This document shows positions 9,220-18,390 of a DNA stretch of 64,000 nucleotides, one piece after another. The translations under genes and the position numbers were made by a program. The notes under the pieces are model-generated. The model was given only the letters and a program-made list of their open reading frames with translations. It did not search any database and was not told the origin of the DNA. Numbering within the stretch: position 1 is the first letter of the stretch; each line of letters opens with the position of its first letter. Origin of the DNA: Bacteroidia bacterium (lineage in GTDB: Bacteria; Bacteroidota; Bacteroidia; Bacteroidales; Paludibacteraceae); assembly GCA_021152555.1 (NCBI GenBank), contig JAGKVE010000005.1, positions 1 through 64,000 on the forward strand, given 5' to 3'.

Positions 9220-11430
9220 CTATTTTTCTAAGAGCCATTCAATAGAGTGCTTGTATATCTTATCGAAATCCTGAATAGCCTCGAGCGGGAAGGCATAGAC
9301 TAGTGTCGATGTCTTCCAGCCGATGGCGGCAGGACATCTCATATCTTGGTATTCAGCCATTCGTTTGGCATCGTCGCCGAAGGGTTTTAGTGCTTCAGGA
9401 GTACAGGTGAAAATCTGCTCTTCGTTGGGCTCTAACTGCAATTGGAAAAGTCGTCTGCGAGGTGTTGAAATGCGCCCGTTGCGTGTTGCATGCGGCGCAT
9501 GAAAGGTTGCATGGAGATTGGTCTTCGCCCAATCCTGATCAATTGCACTGAAGTGGTCGGTACTGAGCAGAACCTTACCCCCGTTTGATATATAGTCCGC
9601 CAAAGATGTTTTGAGTGTCTCGCTCAAGGGCTGACGGTTTCGCCCGCATATGACATCCACAAATGTATATGTACTGTCTATTGCGCTCATTCCGGCTGTG
9701 GCACTGGTATAACTGATACGCATCCTGCGTAAAACGTGCCCGTGTTGAGCTGACCAGTCATGAGTGTTCCCAATAGTTATTTGCCCTGCATGATCTCTGT
9801 CGCAGGCTCCCCAGCCGCAGTTGTCATCGTCTTTCCACGGATGAGAACGGTTATAATCCCATTGTTGACCGATATATGCGCAGGAAATATAATCCTCGCA
9901 GGCATACGATCCGGGTACAATACCCGCATAAGTAGAATCTGAGAACCATTCCGGACCATATGTGTCGTTAAAACCGTCAATGACCAATGCCATTGGCGCA
10001 TCATCCCGCTCACTCATATACGCACTGATAGTAGGCGAGGGGAGACTAAGCCCCCCGTCGTTTCCGGCAATTACGTAATAGTTATATCGGACACCGCGCT
10101 TGAAGGGTAGTTTGATTTCTGTTCTTTTGTCCACTTGCTGTACATCCCATTCTCCGTCGTTTTCCTGTACATAAACCAGGTAATAGGTCGGTTTTGCAGA
10201 GGGCTCGATACTATCTGCCTGCGCTCGCCATGTCAAAAGGCCGTTCGCATCAATGGCAATCTCCTTAACAGGAAGCGGCTGGACAACGGCGTTCTTGCCA
10301 TTGATAAATCGCAATATACCTTTATATACAGCCCGTGAAGCAGCGAAACGGAAATTAGGATCAAGTCCGTATTTCATGTCTGCCATGTTTTTATGGCTAA
10401 GTACTTCAAGAATAATACTCGGTACAACAGGTACACGCGACTCACAATAGTTGGCTTCCAGCAGTTGGCGTCTTGTCCAGTTGGGGGCCAGGTGCCGTAG
10501 GTCTTGTGTGAGTTGTGTCTGTACCCAATCCGCAAGATTGCGATTCGTTGTCTCTCTGTCACGCCCGTCGCGCAGGGTCGTTTTTCCCTCATCGTCTTTG
10601 GCTGTGTAGATGACGAGCGTGCCGATAGTAGTGGAGTCATTACCGCTGTCTTGCCCGTCTGTATGCAGGGCAATGCATAGGTCTATTGGCTCATCTATCG
10701 AATTGACCCACATGGCGCGGCATTTCATATCGTCTTTATATTCATCTCCATCGTACAGATCCCAGATGGAGTCTGTTACCCCTTGTGATGCAAGCCAATA
10801 TCGTGCACCTTCTGTCCATTGTGGCATTCCGGAAACGCCAATTTCCTGATTCTCCAATCCCGCACGCGGCATATAAACATTGGCTCCGGCATTCTCCAGC
10901 ATTCGCCTTACAAGTCGTACATATTCATGACTGAAAAGATCCTCAACAGTGGTCCATAACGTTGCACGCTGCCATATCCATTCGTCGCGTGTTTTGTTAT
11001 AATATAGCCCGTGACTCGGCCAAAGGACAATGTTTCGGTCAGCGAGGTCTCTGCATTTACCGGTAGAGCATTTCCCGGTGCCTGATTGGGACTTGGCGCA
11101 ATCTGTGACGAGCGTTTCTATATCAACTCTCCCGGTATAAATAGTTACGTTCCCTTTCTCATGACCTAATATCCATCTGCTTACTTTACGCTTGATATCA
11201 GCTATTGAAGCCGGTGACCAACGTACATCATGCAGTGTACGATTGGTCTTCAGCGTGATGTTATTGCGGTTGACACGCATTTGTTTAACACGCACTTTTG
11301 ATGACCATACAGATGAAAAGCCGGTGTAGTCAGTCAGCGAGTCTCCTAACTGTTGCAGCGTTAGTTGTGCTTGAACGGGCAATGCCAGTATGCACAACAG
11401 AATAAGTCCTATTTTTCGAAAGTTCATCAT
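9220..11430 (-). CDS. exported multidomain N-acetylmuramoyl-L-alanine amidase-like protein
   Basis: The ATG at 11430 gives 736 residues with a signal peptide (MMNFRKIGLILLCILALPVQ). It overlaps folK by ATGA, and longer frames run into folK. Residues about 120-400 resemble Amidase_3: putative zinc ligands in WPSHGL and ALHTDG, and a catalytic-type Glu in IILEVLSH. Spacing is loose, so activity is not assured. Residues about 415-495 look like fibronectin type III. The C-terminal 220 residues contain GGKVLLSTDHF, resembling a ThuA/glutamine-amidotransferase-like fold. This architecture is common in Bacteroidales proteins often mislabelled xanthan lyase. Probable periplasmic peptidoglycan or glycan hydrolase. 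Confidence 0.72.
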   Translation of the reverse strand: MMNFRKIGLILLCILALPVQAQLTLQQLGDSLTDYTGFSSVWSSKVRVKQMRVNRNNITLKTNRTLHDVRWSPASIADIKRKVSRWILGHEKGNVTIYTGRVDIETLVTDCAKSQSGTGKCSTGKCRDLADRNIVLWPSHGLYYNKTRDEWIWQRATLWTTVEDLFSHEYVRLVRRMLENAGANVYMPRAGLENQEIGVSGMPQWTEGARYWLASQGVTDSIWDLYDGDEYKDDMKCRAMWVNSIDEPIDLCIALHTDGQDSGNDSTTIGTLVIYTAKDDEGKTTLRDGRDRETTNRNLADWVQTQLTQDLRHLAPNWTRRQLLEANYCESRVPVVPSIILEVLSHKNMADMKYGLDPNFRFAASRAVYKGILRFINGKNAVVQPLPVKEIAIDANGLLTWRAQADSIEPSAKPTYYLVYVQENDGEWDVQQVDKRTEIKLPFKRGVRYNYYVIAGNDGGLSLPSPTISAYMSERDDAPMALVIDGFNDTYGPEWFSDSTYAGIVPGSYACEDYISCAYIGQQWDYNRSHPWKDDDNCGWGACDRDHAGQITIGNTHDWSAQHGHVLRRMRISYTSATAGMSAIDSTYTFVDVICGRNRQPLSETLKTSLADYISNGGKVLLSTDHFSAIDQDWAKTNLHATFHAPHATRNGRISTPRRRLFQLQLEPNEEQIFTCTPEALKPFGDDAKRMAEYQDMRCPAAIGWKTSTLVYAFPLEAIQDFDKIYKHSIEWLLEK

Positions 11431-11867
11431 ATAGTTATTGTGTCGGGATTGGCAATCTCTTGTAGAGGAATGCGGACAAAATCGCGTTGCTGCCAATCTT
11501 TATGCGGAAGAGTCAGTGTATCGTCATTCATGAAAATCTCAACTTCCCCGTTAAAGACGCGTATCAAATCAATGTCTATCAGCCTATCGGAATAATTTCC
11601 CTTGATTGTTTTTTCAGTACGACCGAGCGTACGTTCTATGGATTGTGTGCGTGCCAGTACTTCGAGTGGCGGCATAGCGGTTTCTACCGCACAGCAAAGG
11701 TTGCAAAAATCGTTTTTTGATTCAAATCCCCAAGGCTTGGAATAGTAAAAAGAAGAACAGCGAAGGACGTTACCTATTTGCTGCTCAATATTTTTTATCG
11801 CCTGTTGAATGGTTCGTTCCCGTTCACCGAGATTAGCACCTAAAGAGAGGTAATAAATCATGTTCAT
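11427..11867 (-). CDS. folK: 6-hydroxymethyl-7,8-dihydropterin pyrophosphokinase
   Basis: Transfers pyrophosphate from ATP to 6-hydroxymethyl-7,8-dihydropterin in folate synthesis. The 146 residues include the N-terminal YYLSLGANLGERE and the HPPK signature RLIDIDLIRV with the Mg-binding Asp pair, which confirm it. Its ATG overlaps the cvpA stop by one base (TAATG) and its stop overlaps the amidase start (ATGA), so the three genes are probably translationally coupled. Cytoplasmic. Confidence 0.93.
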   Translation of the reverse strand: MNMIYYLSLGANLGERERTIQQAIKNIEQQIGNVLRCSSFYYSKPWGFESKNDFCNLCCAVETAMPPLEVLARTQSIERTLGRTEKTIKGNYSDRLIDIDLIRVFNGEVEIFMNDDTLTLPHKDWQQRDFVRIPLQEIANPDTITI

Positions 11868-12364
11868 TAATCTCGATTTGCCTTCGATAAGCCCTCGATA
11901 AAAGCTCGATTACTAATCTTTACCATTTTAGGGTAGATGACTGATTTTTTTACTACCGGCGATTCGTCTAACCAATGGAATGTTTCATTGGTTTTATTGA
12001 CTACGAAAACGGCAATGAGCACTATGATTCCGTACTTGGCAAATCCGAAGAGTCCTCCGAACAACCTGTTTGCCCATCCAAGGTGAATAGCTCGCATGAA
12101 TTTTGTGAGCAGTTTGGCCAGAATGGAGAGAGCAATAGCAACGGCTAAGAACACCAGCGTGTATGCAACAACGTCACAAATGCCTTGCGGCCACGCAAAT
12201 TGCGTAAGCAGCCATTTGGAAAAAGACGGTGCCCAAAGTTTTGCGCCGAGCACTCCGAGAATCACCACCACAATGGCGATGATCTCGGAGACAAGCCCGC
12301 GCATAAGACCTCTAACGAGGCCTACAAGAAGCGGTAGAAGTAATAAAACGTCTAACCAGTTCAT
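11867..12364 (-). CDS. CvpA family inner-membrane protein
   Basis: Membrane protein of 165 residues with four predicted transmembrane segments (about 4-20, 26-45, 62-88, 104-125). The N-terminal pattern NWLDVLLLLPLLVGLVRG is typical of the CvpA/colicin V production family. The glycine-rich third and fourth helices (LFGGLFGFAKYG) also fit. The molecular function of CvpA is not established; homologues are linked to envelope stress and toxin export. Located 6 bases after the DUF5689 gene. Confidence 0.85.
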   Translation of the reverse strand: MNWLDVLLLLPLLVGLVRGLMRGLVSEIIAIVVVILGVLGAKLWAPSFSKWLLTQFAWPQGICDVVAYTLVFLAVAIALSILAKLLTKFMRAIHLGWANRLFGGLFGFAKYGIIVLIAVFVVNKTNETFHWLDESPVVKKSVIYPKMVKISNRAFIEGLSKANRD

Positions 12365-12370
12365 TTGTGA

Positions 12371-13582
12371 TTATTCTTCCGGTTGAGGAGTCCCTTTTTT
12401 CCACTCTGTCGGAATCCAACGGGGATCGGCATCTTCTTTCTGGCATTCAGGAAGAATGTCGCCCATGTCATTCGGCGAGATGGACCATTCGCCTCCGTCA
12501 GGAGCATAGTTGCCATTATCCATATAGTAGCTTAGCACACCGGTAATAGAACCGACGTACTTGGCTGCAGGAAGATAATAGTAGGCATATTTAGCATACT
12601 CGGAGGTGGATACCAGCACTTTGTGTGTCTCAGATGCGTCTTTTACGTAACGCGACTGAGGATAACCTACATTACCAGTTGTCGGGCCGAATGTTCCTGC
12701 ATACTGATCCTCCTCCGGATTACCGTCAACAGGGCTCAATTCTACATTGTAGATGTGACATTGCATCTCTGTTCCGAAACTATCCAGTGAGTTCGTAAAA
12801 TGCACATTTGTGATTTTCACCAAACGTCCGTCCAACTTGCGTGCACCGACAACATCTTCGTATTTGCTCAGATATTTGTTGTCCAGGTCTTCCAAAGACA
12901 AGGTTTCGTACACCAGTTTGCTCTTGTCCGGCGCACCAATCAGACGTGTTGCCTTGCGGAAACGTGCAGACGGAATACGTCCCGGTGCCCAGCCGACTTT
13001 TTGTGTAGCACTGGAAGCATAGATGTTGTTATTGTTCGAGGGAATGCAGAGCTGTGGCTGGTTGGCATAGCGTCCAATCGCAAGCCCGTTACAACGGATA
13101 ATGATTTCCTGTCCCTGTTGGAACATACCTCCTGCCGAACCCATATCCACCGAGATGCGTAGGTTCTGCTGGTCTATATCGGCACCTGTTGTCCAGTCTT
13201 TTGTCTGCTGGATAACCAATGTTTTGTAGAAATTACCTCCGTAGTCATCAGTTACGACGCGTCCGCGGATATATATACCCGGGCCGTTAGTAGGCAGCGT
13301 GTCAATGGAGAACAGATATAATCCGTCATAATATGCACGTGTACGATATAGACTGGAATCACTCATAAAGTTGCCCTCCTCGCCCATAAATTGGCTGAGT
13401 AGATCATTGATGTTGTAAATCGTGTATCCGTTCGGGTTTTCTTTTACCAATTCCTGAGCCAATTGTTCTTCGCTGGATACGAGAACGTCTTCGGCCGTAA
13501 GTGCCTTTGGCTCGCAAGAGGCCATTGATATAAGTACTAAGATACCAAGTATGAAGTACAAAGGATTTTTTATTGCTTTCAT
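12371..13582 (-). CDS. DUF5689-type surface lipoprotein
   Basis: Lipoprotein of 403 residues with signal peptide and lipobox SMASC (Cys23). The sequence around YIRGRVVTDDYGGNFYKTLVIQ matches my recollection of the DUF5689 family (OB-like beta domain) of Bacteroidota. It starts 5 bases after the TonB-dependent receptor gene. This strongly suggests a receptor/lipoprotein pair, with the lipoprotein on the outer-membrane surface or periplasmic face helping substrate capture. The substrate is unknown. No SusD-type or glycan-binding signature is visible. Confidence 0.75.
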   Translation of the reverse strand: MKAIKNPLYFILGILVLISMASCEPKALTAEDVLVSSEEQLAQELVKENPNGYTIYNINDLLSQFMGEEGNFMSDSSLYRTRAYYDGLYLFSIDTLPTNGPGIYIRGRVVTDDYGGNFYKTLVIQQTKDWTTGADIDQQNLRISVDMGSAGGMFQQGQEIIIRCNGLAIGRYANQPQLCIPSNNNNIYASSATQKVGWAPGRIPSARFRKATRLIGAPDKSKLVYETLSLEDLDNKYLSKYEDVVGARKLDGRLVKITNVHFTNSLDSFGTEMQCHIYNVELSPVDGNPEEDQYAGTFGPTTGNVGYPQSRYVKDASETHKVLVSTSEYAKYAYYYLPAAKYVGSITGVLSYYMDNGNYAPDGGEWSISPNDMGDILPECQKEDADPRWIPTEWKKGTPQPEE

Positions 13583-13587
13583 AGTGC

Positions 13588-16500
13588 TTAGAATTTATAT
13601 GTTAATGTCAAGAAGAAGTTAACACCCCATGCGTAGTAATACTTAGACGGGTATTTCCAAGCATTGGCAGTAATAACCGAGTTGTGGTAGTCTGCCTCGC
13701 CTTGGCGTACGGCACGCGGCAGACGAGCCTGCTGGTAACCACCGGTCTTGAAATGTGTATTATTCGTGAGGTTGGTTACACTCAGGTTGATAGACAGCGA
13801 TTGACGGTTTGGCAGGTAGAGCAGTTTACCAACCGATGCATCAATGATGAAACGGTTGAGCGGGTTGGTTGCTACAATGCTCTCCTGCATTGTCATGATG
13901 TTGTAAGGATAACGGAGTACAGGAACACCATTCTTATCCAGAACGGCATTTTCATATGCTACGTTTCCATTGCCATCCATCGAGAATCTAACAGTTCTTC
14001 CGTCGGTTGTTTCAATTGCATTGGCATATGAATCGCCAAACCATCCGTTCACAGATGTTCCATCTGCGCGTACACCGGTGTATAGACCTTGCATACGACG
14101 GCTTGGAGCAACCGACAGATAGTTCCAATCATGGTAGTTAACCGTAATGTCAGCAAACCACATCTTCGGGTGGAAGAACGAAAGTTTGAGGCTGGCATTT
14201 ACTTGCGGACCGGTCGAGAGTTTGAGACCCTTCAGCAACACTTTGTCGGTTGTCTCGAAGACAAGCGATTTGGTTACATCGTCTTGGGTCATAGGCATAC
14301 CGTTTTCTGCAGAGCTAACGGCCATAGCATCGCTCGTATAGCGGTAGTCTCCGACGGAAACAACAGGAGTCAATGTGAAATAGGTGCCCAGTTGGAATGC
14401 GGCTGCAGCCTCAACTCCCATGTAGCGTTTGTCAATACCGGTCATCGCCTGGTTGACAAAGGTACGCGCCTCGTCATCATAATAACCGTTTAACTCGGTT
14501 CCTCCCCAACTCTGGGTGAAGAATCCGGTGATACGTCCGCGGACGATAGGATAGTTAAATTCATATGTCAGGTCTGCGGAAACGATTTTCTCGCTTGCTG
14601 CATAGAAGTCTTTCAGATTCTTTGCATTGTCATGCGTGTAAATCGTAGAAACAACGCGGTCGTGTACACGTTGCGAAATATATGCATCGCGTGCAAACGG
14701 AGCGCGTGTCTGTGCCAATGCGTTTACTTTCAAATGGTTACGACCGTTAATCTTGTATGTCGCGCCCAATTTGAAAGCAGGGTCGAAGAAATGGTGAGCA
14801 TCGCCTGCATAGTTGGTTCCTGCCCGGAGAGTGCCTGCGCTTTCTGCATTTTTAATGCGTGTATAAGAAGCATTTCCGTAGTATCTCCATGCCTCTGCAC
14901 CGGTTCTCTCTTCTGCAACTTTTGTCAGATACCATGCACGTCCATTGAGCATGTTCGTAGTACGTTGCATCGAACTGTAGTCCAGTGCAAGTGCGTAGTA
15001 CAAGTCAACCTCATTGAAATTCCATTCGTTTTGGAACCATACCTTGAAATTGCCCATGTTGATGCGGTAGTCATATCCGAATCGTTTGCCGTCAGCCTTG
15101 ATTACATCGTTGTAGTCGGAAGCGATTTCGTTTTTGCGGACATTGGCAATATCTTCCTGTGTGAAACCGCTATTCGATGCCAGTTCTTTGATATCGCGGT
15201 CGGCAAATGCGTCAATATCAATCCACTGATTGCCGCCAAGCAGGTCGTCAATCGTCTTATAGTGGATTCCTTGTGCAAATTTTCCTTCGGCGCCAAGTGT
15301 CATTTTAAGGTGTTCAAACTGCGTGTTGACATAGTTAAACGAAGCAGTAGCCTCTTGAATGTCATTGTGGCGGCGCTCAACCAAATAACGTGCCGAACCG
15401 GTCGGGTCATTGGCATTATTGGCGATGTTAGCTGCGTAAATCTTGTCCCAGTCAAGTTGCGTTGTCTGGTTGTCACGCGATTTCCATAAATCAACAAGTT
15501 GGTTGTATTGGTCTTGATCTACAGATGGGCCTACGATATTGCCGTCATGACCGATAAATCCTTCTCCGTAAGGGACGCCGTTCATGTCTTTGCCTACGAA
15601 TAAACCCCAAGGATAATGCGCGCCATTCTCATCGAATAGTTGTTGAGCGGATGTCTCATTGTTCGGGTTGGCAATTTGACCGTCCCACATGTATGAAGGC
15701 AGGTTGCGGAAATAGTCCGGACGGGGATCCGGGGCGTTGAAATAGTTAAGAGCGGAGTTAGAGTACCAGGAATAGTGGTAACCGGCAGCCACTTTGAAGT
15801 TTTGCTGCTCGTCGATTTTGTACTCAAATGCGGCAATCACTGTCGGGTCATACGACTTTACAATACGTGAGTTGCGTACTTTGCCGTTCTGGTAGCCCCA
15901 GTAAGGGTTATAGTAGTTTGAGCCTGTCAGGTCATACACCTCTTGTGTTACGGCTGCATTTTGTCCGCGTTCCGTAGGAGCACCGAACGTAATCAATTTG
16001 AGTCGGGCATTGTCCCAAACGCGCTCGGCGGTAAGGAAATATCCCAACGAATAATACTTGATACCTTCGCCGATGATTCCTTTGTTGTCAATATACGGCG
16101 AGAAACGGTACGCTAACTGTGCTGCTACTGCCCAGCCGCTTGGCATCAAACCGCTCGAGTAGGTGGCGTTGACACGTGCTTTGTAGTTACGGTTTGTGCC
16201 TGCTGCTCCGACTTTCCAACCTTGAGCATAACGGGTGGCGCCCATAAGGTAGTTCGTGGATTGACCGACACCGCCGAAAGAGAAGTTTGTTGCATCCATG
16301 GGATTCATCACTTCCTTGTAACGGCTCGCATCATTCAAACCTCCCATTGCCGAATAATTGAATTGTCCGCGTTCCATGGAATTGAAATGCAAACCTTCAA
16401 TGTAGTAGTTCTCTGCATTCGATTGGTAACCACGGTTGCGGTAACGCGCTGTGGACCAGCCGAATGACGTCGTTTTGTTGAATACATCTGTTGAAGCCGA

Positions 16501-16905
16501 AGAAGATGAAGCCTGAGCCTGTGAACGACCCTCATCATCTGTCATTTCTTCTTCTGTCAGGTTCAGCAAAATCTCGCTCTCAGTTTGCGAAACGATGTCC
16601 TGTTGCAGAGAAATAGCTTCTAACTGGTTCGATTGGTTCTCTTTGAGATTAACGATTTCCAAGCCGGCGACATAGCCGTCAGCTTCGATGATAACCTCTT
16701 CGTCCATCGCTTCCAGATAGAGAAGGGCAAACTCACCCGACGCATTGGTCGTAGTGGAGATGTTTTGATTGGCGAGTGTAATTTTCGCGCCCACAATAGG
16801 TGTTTGTGTGGCCTCGTCAATAACTCGCCCTCTAAGGGATGTTTGTGCCATAGCACTCAGGCTAATCGCCAGCACAAACATCAACGAAAAGAGTTTGTTT
16901 TTCAT
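13588..16905 (-). CDS. TonB-dependent outer-membrane receptor with CarboxypepD_reg-like N-domain
   Basis: 1105 residues. Signal peptide 1-20; residues about 22-105 form a carboxypeptidase-regulatory-like beta domain (LRGRVIDEATQTPIVGAKI) common on Bacteroidota TonB receptors. A short Ser-rich linker (about 128-140), a plug-like region (about 140-230) and a long aromatic-rich barrel ending in FFLTLTYKF follow. The terminal Phe suits BAM-dependent insertion. Energised import of an unknown ligand. Paired with the DUF5689 lipoprotein rather than a SusD, so this is not a standard polysaccharide-utilisation locus. The gene lies 36 bases after asnS, without its own visible promoter. Confidence 0.88.
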   Translation of the reverse strand: MKNKLFSLMFVLAISLSAMAQTSLRGRVIDEATQTPIVGAKITLANQNISTTTNASGEFALLYLEAMDEEVIIEADGYVAGLEIVNLKENQSNQLEAISLQQDIVSQTESEILLNLTEEEMTDDEGRSQAQASSSSASTDVFNKTTSFGWSTARYRNRGYQSNAENYYIEGLHFNSMERGQFNYSAMGGLNDASRYKEVMNPMDATNFSFGGVGQSTNYLMGATRYAQGWKVGAAGTNRNYKARVNATYSSGLMPSGWAVAAQLAYRFSPYIDNKGIIGEGIKYYSLGYFLTAERVWDNARLKLITFGAPTERGQNAAVTQEVYDLTGSNYYNPYWGYQNGKVRNSRIVKSYDPTVIAAFEYKIDEQQNFKVAAGYHYSWYSNSALNYFNAPDPRPDYFRNLPSYMWDGQIANPNNETSAQQLFDENGAHYPWGLFVGKDMNGVPYGEGFIGHDGNIVGPSVDQDQYNQLVDLWKSRDNQTTQLDWDKIYAANIANNANDPTGSARYLVERRHNDIQEATASFNYVNTQFEHLKMTLGAEGKFAQGIHYKTIDDLLGGNQWIDIDAFADRDIKELASNSGFTQEDIANVRKNEIASDYNDVIKADGKRFGYDYRINMGNFKVWFQNEWNFNEVDLYYALALDYSSMQRTTNMLNGRAWYLTKVAEERTGAEAWRYYGNASYTRIKNAESAGTLRAGTNYAGDAHHFFDPAFKLGATYKINGRNHLKVNALAQTRAPFARDAYISQRVHDRVVSTIYTHDNAKNLKDFYAASEKIVSADLTYEFNYPIVRGRITGFFTQSWGGTELNGYYDDEARTFVNQAMTGIDKRYMGVEAAAAFQLGTYFTLTPVVSVGDYRYTSDAMAVSSAENGMPMTQDDVTKSLVFETTDKVLLKGLKLSTGPQVNASLKLSFFHPKMWFADITVNYHDWNYLSVAPSRRMQGLYTGVRADGTSVNGWFGDSYANAIETTDGRTVRFSMDGNGNVAYENAVLDKNGVPVLRYPYNIMTMQESIVATNPLNRFIIDASVGKLLYLPNRQSLSINLSVTNLTNNTHFKTGGYQQARLPRAVRQGEADYHNSVITANAWKYPSKYYYAWGVNFFLTLTYKF

Positions 16906-16941
16906 ACGATTGTTTGTTAGTGTTTTGATGGTGTTAATTTA

Positions 16942-18339
16942 TTAAAATTCTGCACTTTTAGGAGTACGCGGGAACGGAATGACATCACGTATGTTCTGCA
17001 TACCGGTAACGAAAAGCATCAACCGCTCGAAACCTAAACCGAATCCGGCGTGGGGGGCTGCACCAAAACGGCGGGTATCTAAGTACCACCACATATCTTT
17101 CATCGGGATATGACGTTTCTCAATCTCGTTATTCAGTTTGTCAAGACTCTCTTCACGTACACTACCGCCAATGATTTCGCCAATCTGAGGGAAGAGCACG
17201 TCTGTGCCTTGTACTGTCTTTCCGTCTTCATTGATTTTCATATAGAACGCCTTGATGTCTTTCGGGTAATCGGTCATGATAACCGGTTTGCCGAAATGTT
17301 CTTCTACCAAGTAACGCTCATGTTCCGAACTGAGGTCATCGCCCCATTCGCATGGGAATTCAAACTTACGGCCATTCTTGATAGCTTCCTGAAGAATGTT
17401 GATGCCTTCCGTATATGGCAGGCGTACAAACTCTGTATCTACAACCGATTTCAATCGCTCAATTAGTCCTTTGTCAACGAATTGATTAAGGAATTCCAAA
17501 TCGTCCTTGCAGTTCTCAAGAGCCCAGCGGACGCAGTATTTGATGAAATCTTCCTCCAGATCCATCAGTTCGTCTTTCTGTATAAATGCAACTTCCGGCT
17601 CAATCATCCAGAACTCGGCCAAGTGGCGTGGCGTATTGCTGTTTTCTGCGCGGAAGGTAGGGCCGAAAGTATATATCTTGCCTAGTGCCATCGCTCCTAA
17701 TTCGCCTTCTAACTGCCCGCTGACAGTCAGTGCTGCCATTTTCCCGAAGAAATCATCGGAGTAATCTATTTGTCCGTCCTCTGTTTTCTTGAGGTTATAC
17801 AGATTCTTGGTCGTTACTTGGAACATTTGACCGGCTCCCTCGCAGTCACTGGCGGTTATTAGCGGAGTATGGAAATAGAAGTAGCCATGCTCATGGAAAT
17901 ACGTGTGTATCGCCATCGCCATGTTATGACGGATACGGAATACGGCGCCAAATGTGTTCGTACGCGGGCGCAGATGCGCTACTGTACGCAGAAACTCCAT
18001 ACTCAATCCTTTCTTCTGTAGAGGATATTTCTCTGGGTCGGCGGTACCGTACACCTCCAGTTCCCTCAGTTGGATCTCTACGGCTTGACCGGAACCTTGG
18101 CTCTCCACCAGTATTCCCGTGGCGGATATACAGGAACCGGTTGTCACGGGTTTCAGGCTCTCTTCGCTGAATTTCTCCAAATCAACGACTATTTGGATGT
18201 TTTTGATAGTCGAGCCGTCATTGAGAGCAATAAATGAAATGTTTTTATTGCCTCGACGGCTGCGAACCCATCCGCGGACGTTGATCTCGGAGCCGAAATC
18301 GGTGCGTTTAAGAGCGTCTATGATTACTGTTCTTTGCAT
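16942..18339 (-). CDS. asnS: asparaginyl-tRNA synthetase
   Basis: Class IIb aminoacyl-tRNA synthetase charging tRNA-Asn. 465 residues, full length. The N-terminal OB-fold anticodon domain ([22 protein letters not shown]) and the class II catalytic core with motif 2 ([15 protein letters not shown]) and motif 3 ([13 protein letters not shown]) are visible. The AsnRS-type sequence around [16 protein letters not shown] separates it from AspRS. Having its own AsnRS means Asn-tRNA need not come from transamidation. It follows a CAATTCT repeat downstream of dnaB. Confidence 0.96.
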   Translation of the reverse strand: MQRTVIIDALKRTDFGSEINVRGWVRSRRGNKNISFIALNDGSTIKNIQIVVDLEKFSEESLKPVTTGSCISATGILVESQGSGQAVEIQLRELEVYGTADPEKYPLQKKGLSMEFLRTVAHLRPRTNTFGAVFRIRHNMAMAIHTYFHEHGYFYFHTPLITASDCEGAGQMFQVTTKNLYNLKKTEDGQIDYSDDFFGKMAALTVSGQLEGELGAMALGKIYTFGPTFRAENSNTPRHLAEFWMIEPEVAFIQKDELMDLEEDFIKYCVRWALENCKDDLEFLNQFVDKGLIERLKSVVDTEFVRLPYTEGINILQEAIKNGRKFEFPCEWGDDLSSEHERYLVEEHFGKPVIMTDYPKDIKAFYMKINEDGKTVQGTDVLFPQIGEIIGGSVREESLDKLNNEIEKRHIPMKDMWWYLDTRRFGAAPHAGFGLGFERLMLFVTGMQNIRDVIPFPRTPKSAEF

Positions 18340-18356
18340 TTTTATATATTAATTTT

Positions 18357-18390
18357 CAATTCTCAATTCTCAATTCTCAATTCTCAATTA
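18357..18390. repeat. CAATTCT 7-bp tandem repeat between dnaB and asnS
   Basis: Four consecutive CAATTCT units (18357-18384) and a partial fifth, running into the last codon and stop of dnaB (minus strand). Confidence 0.9.
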
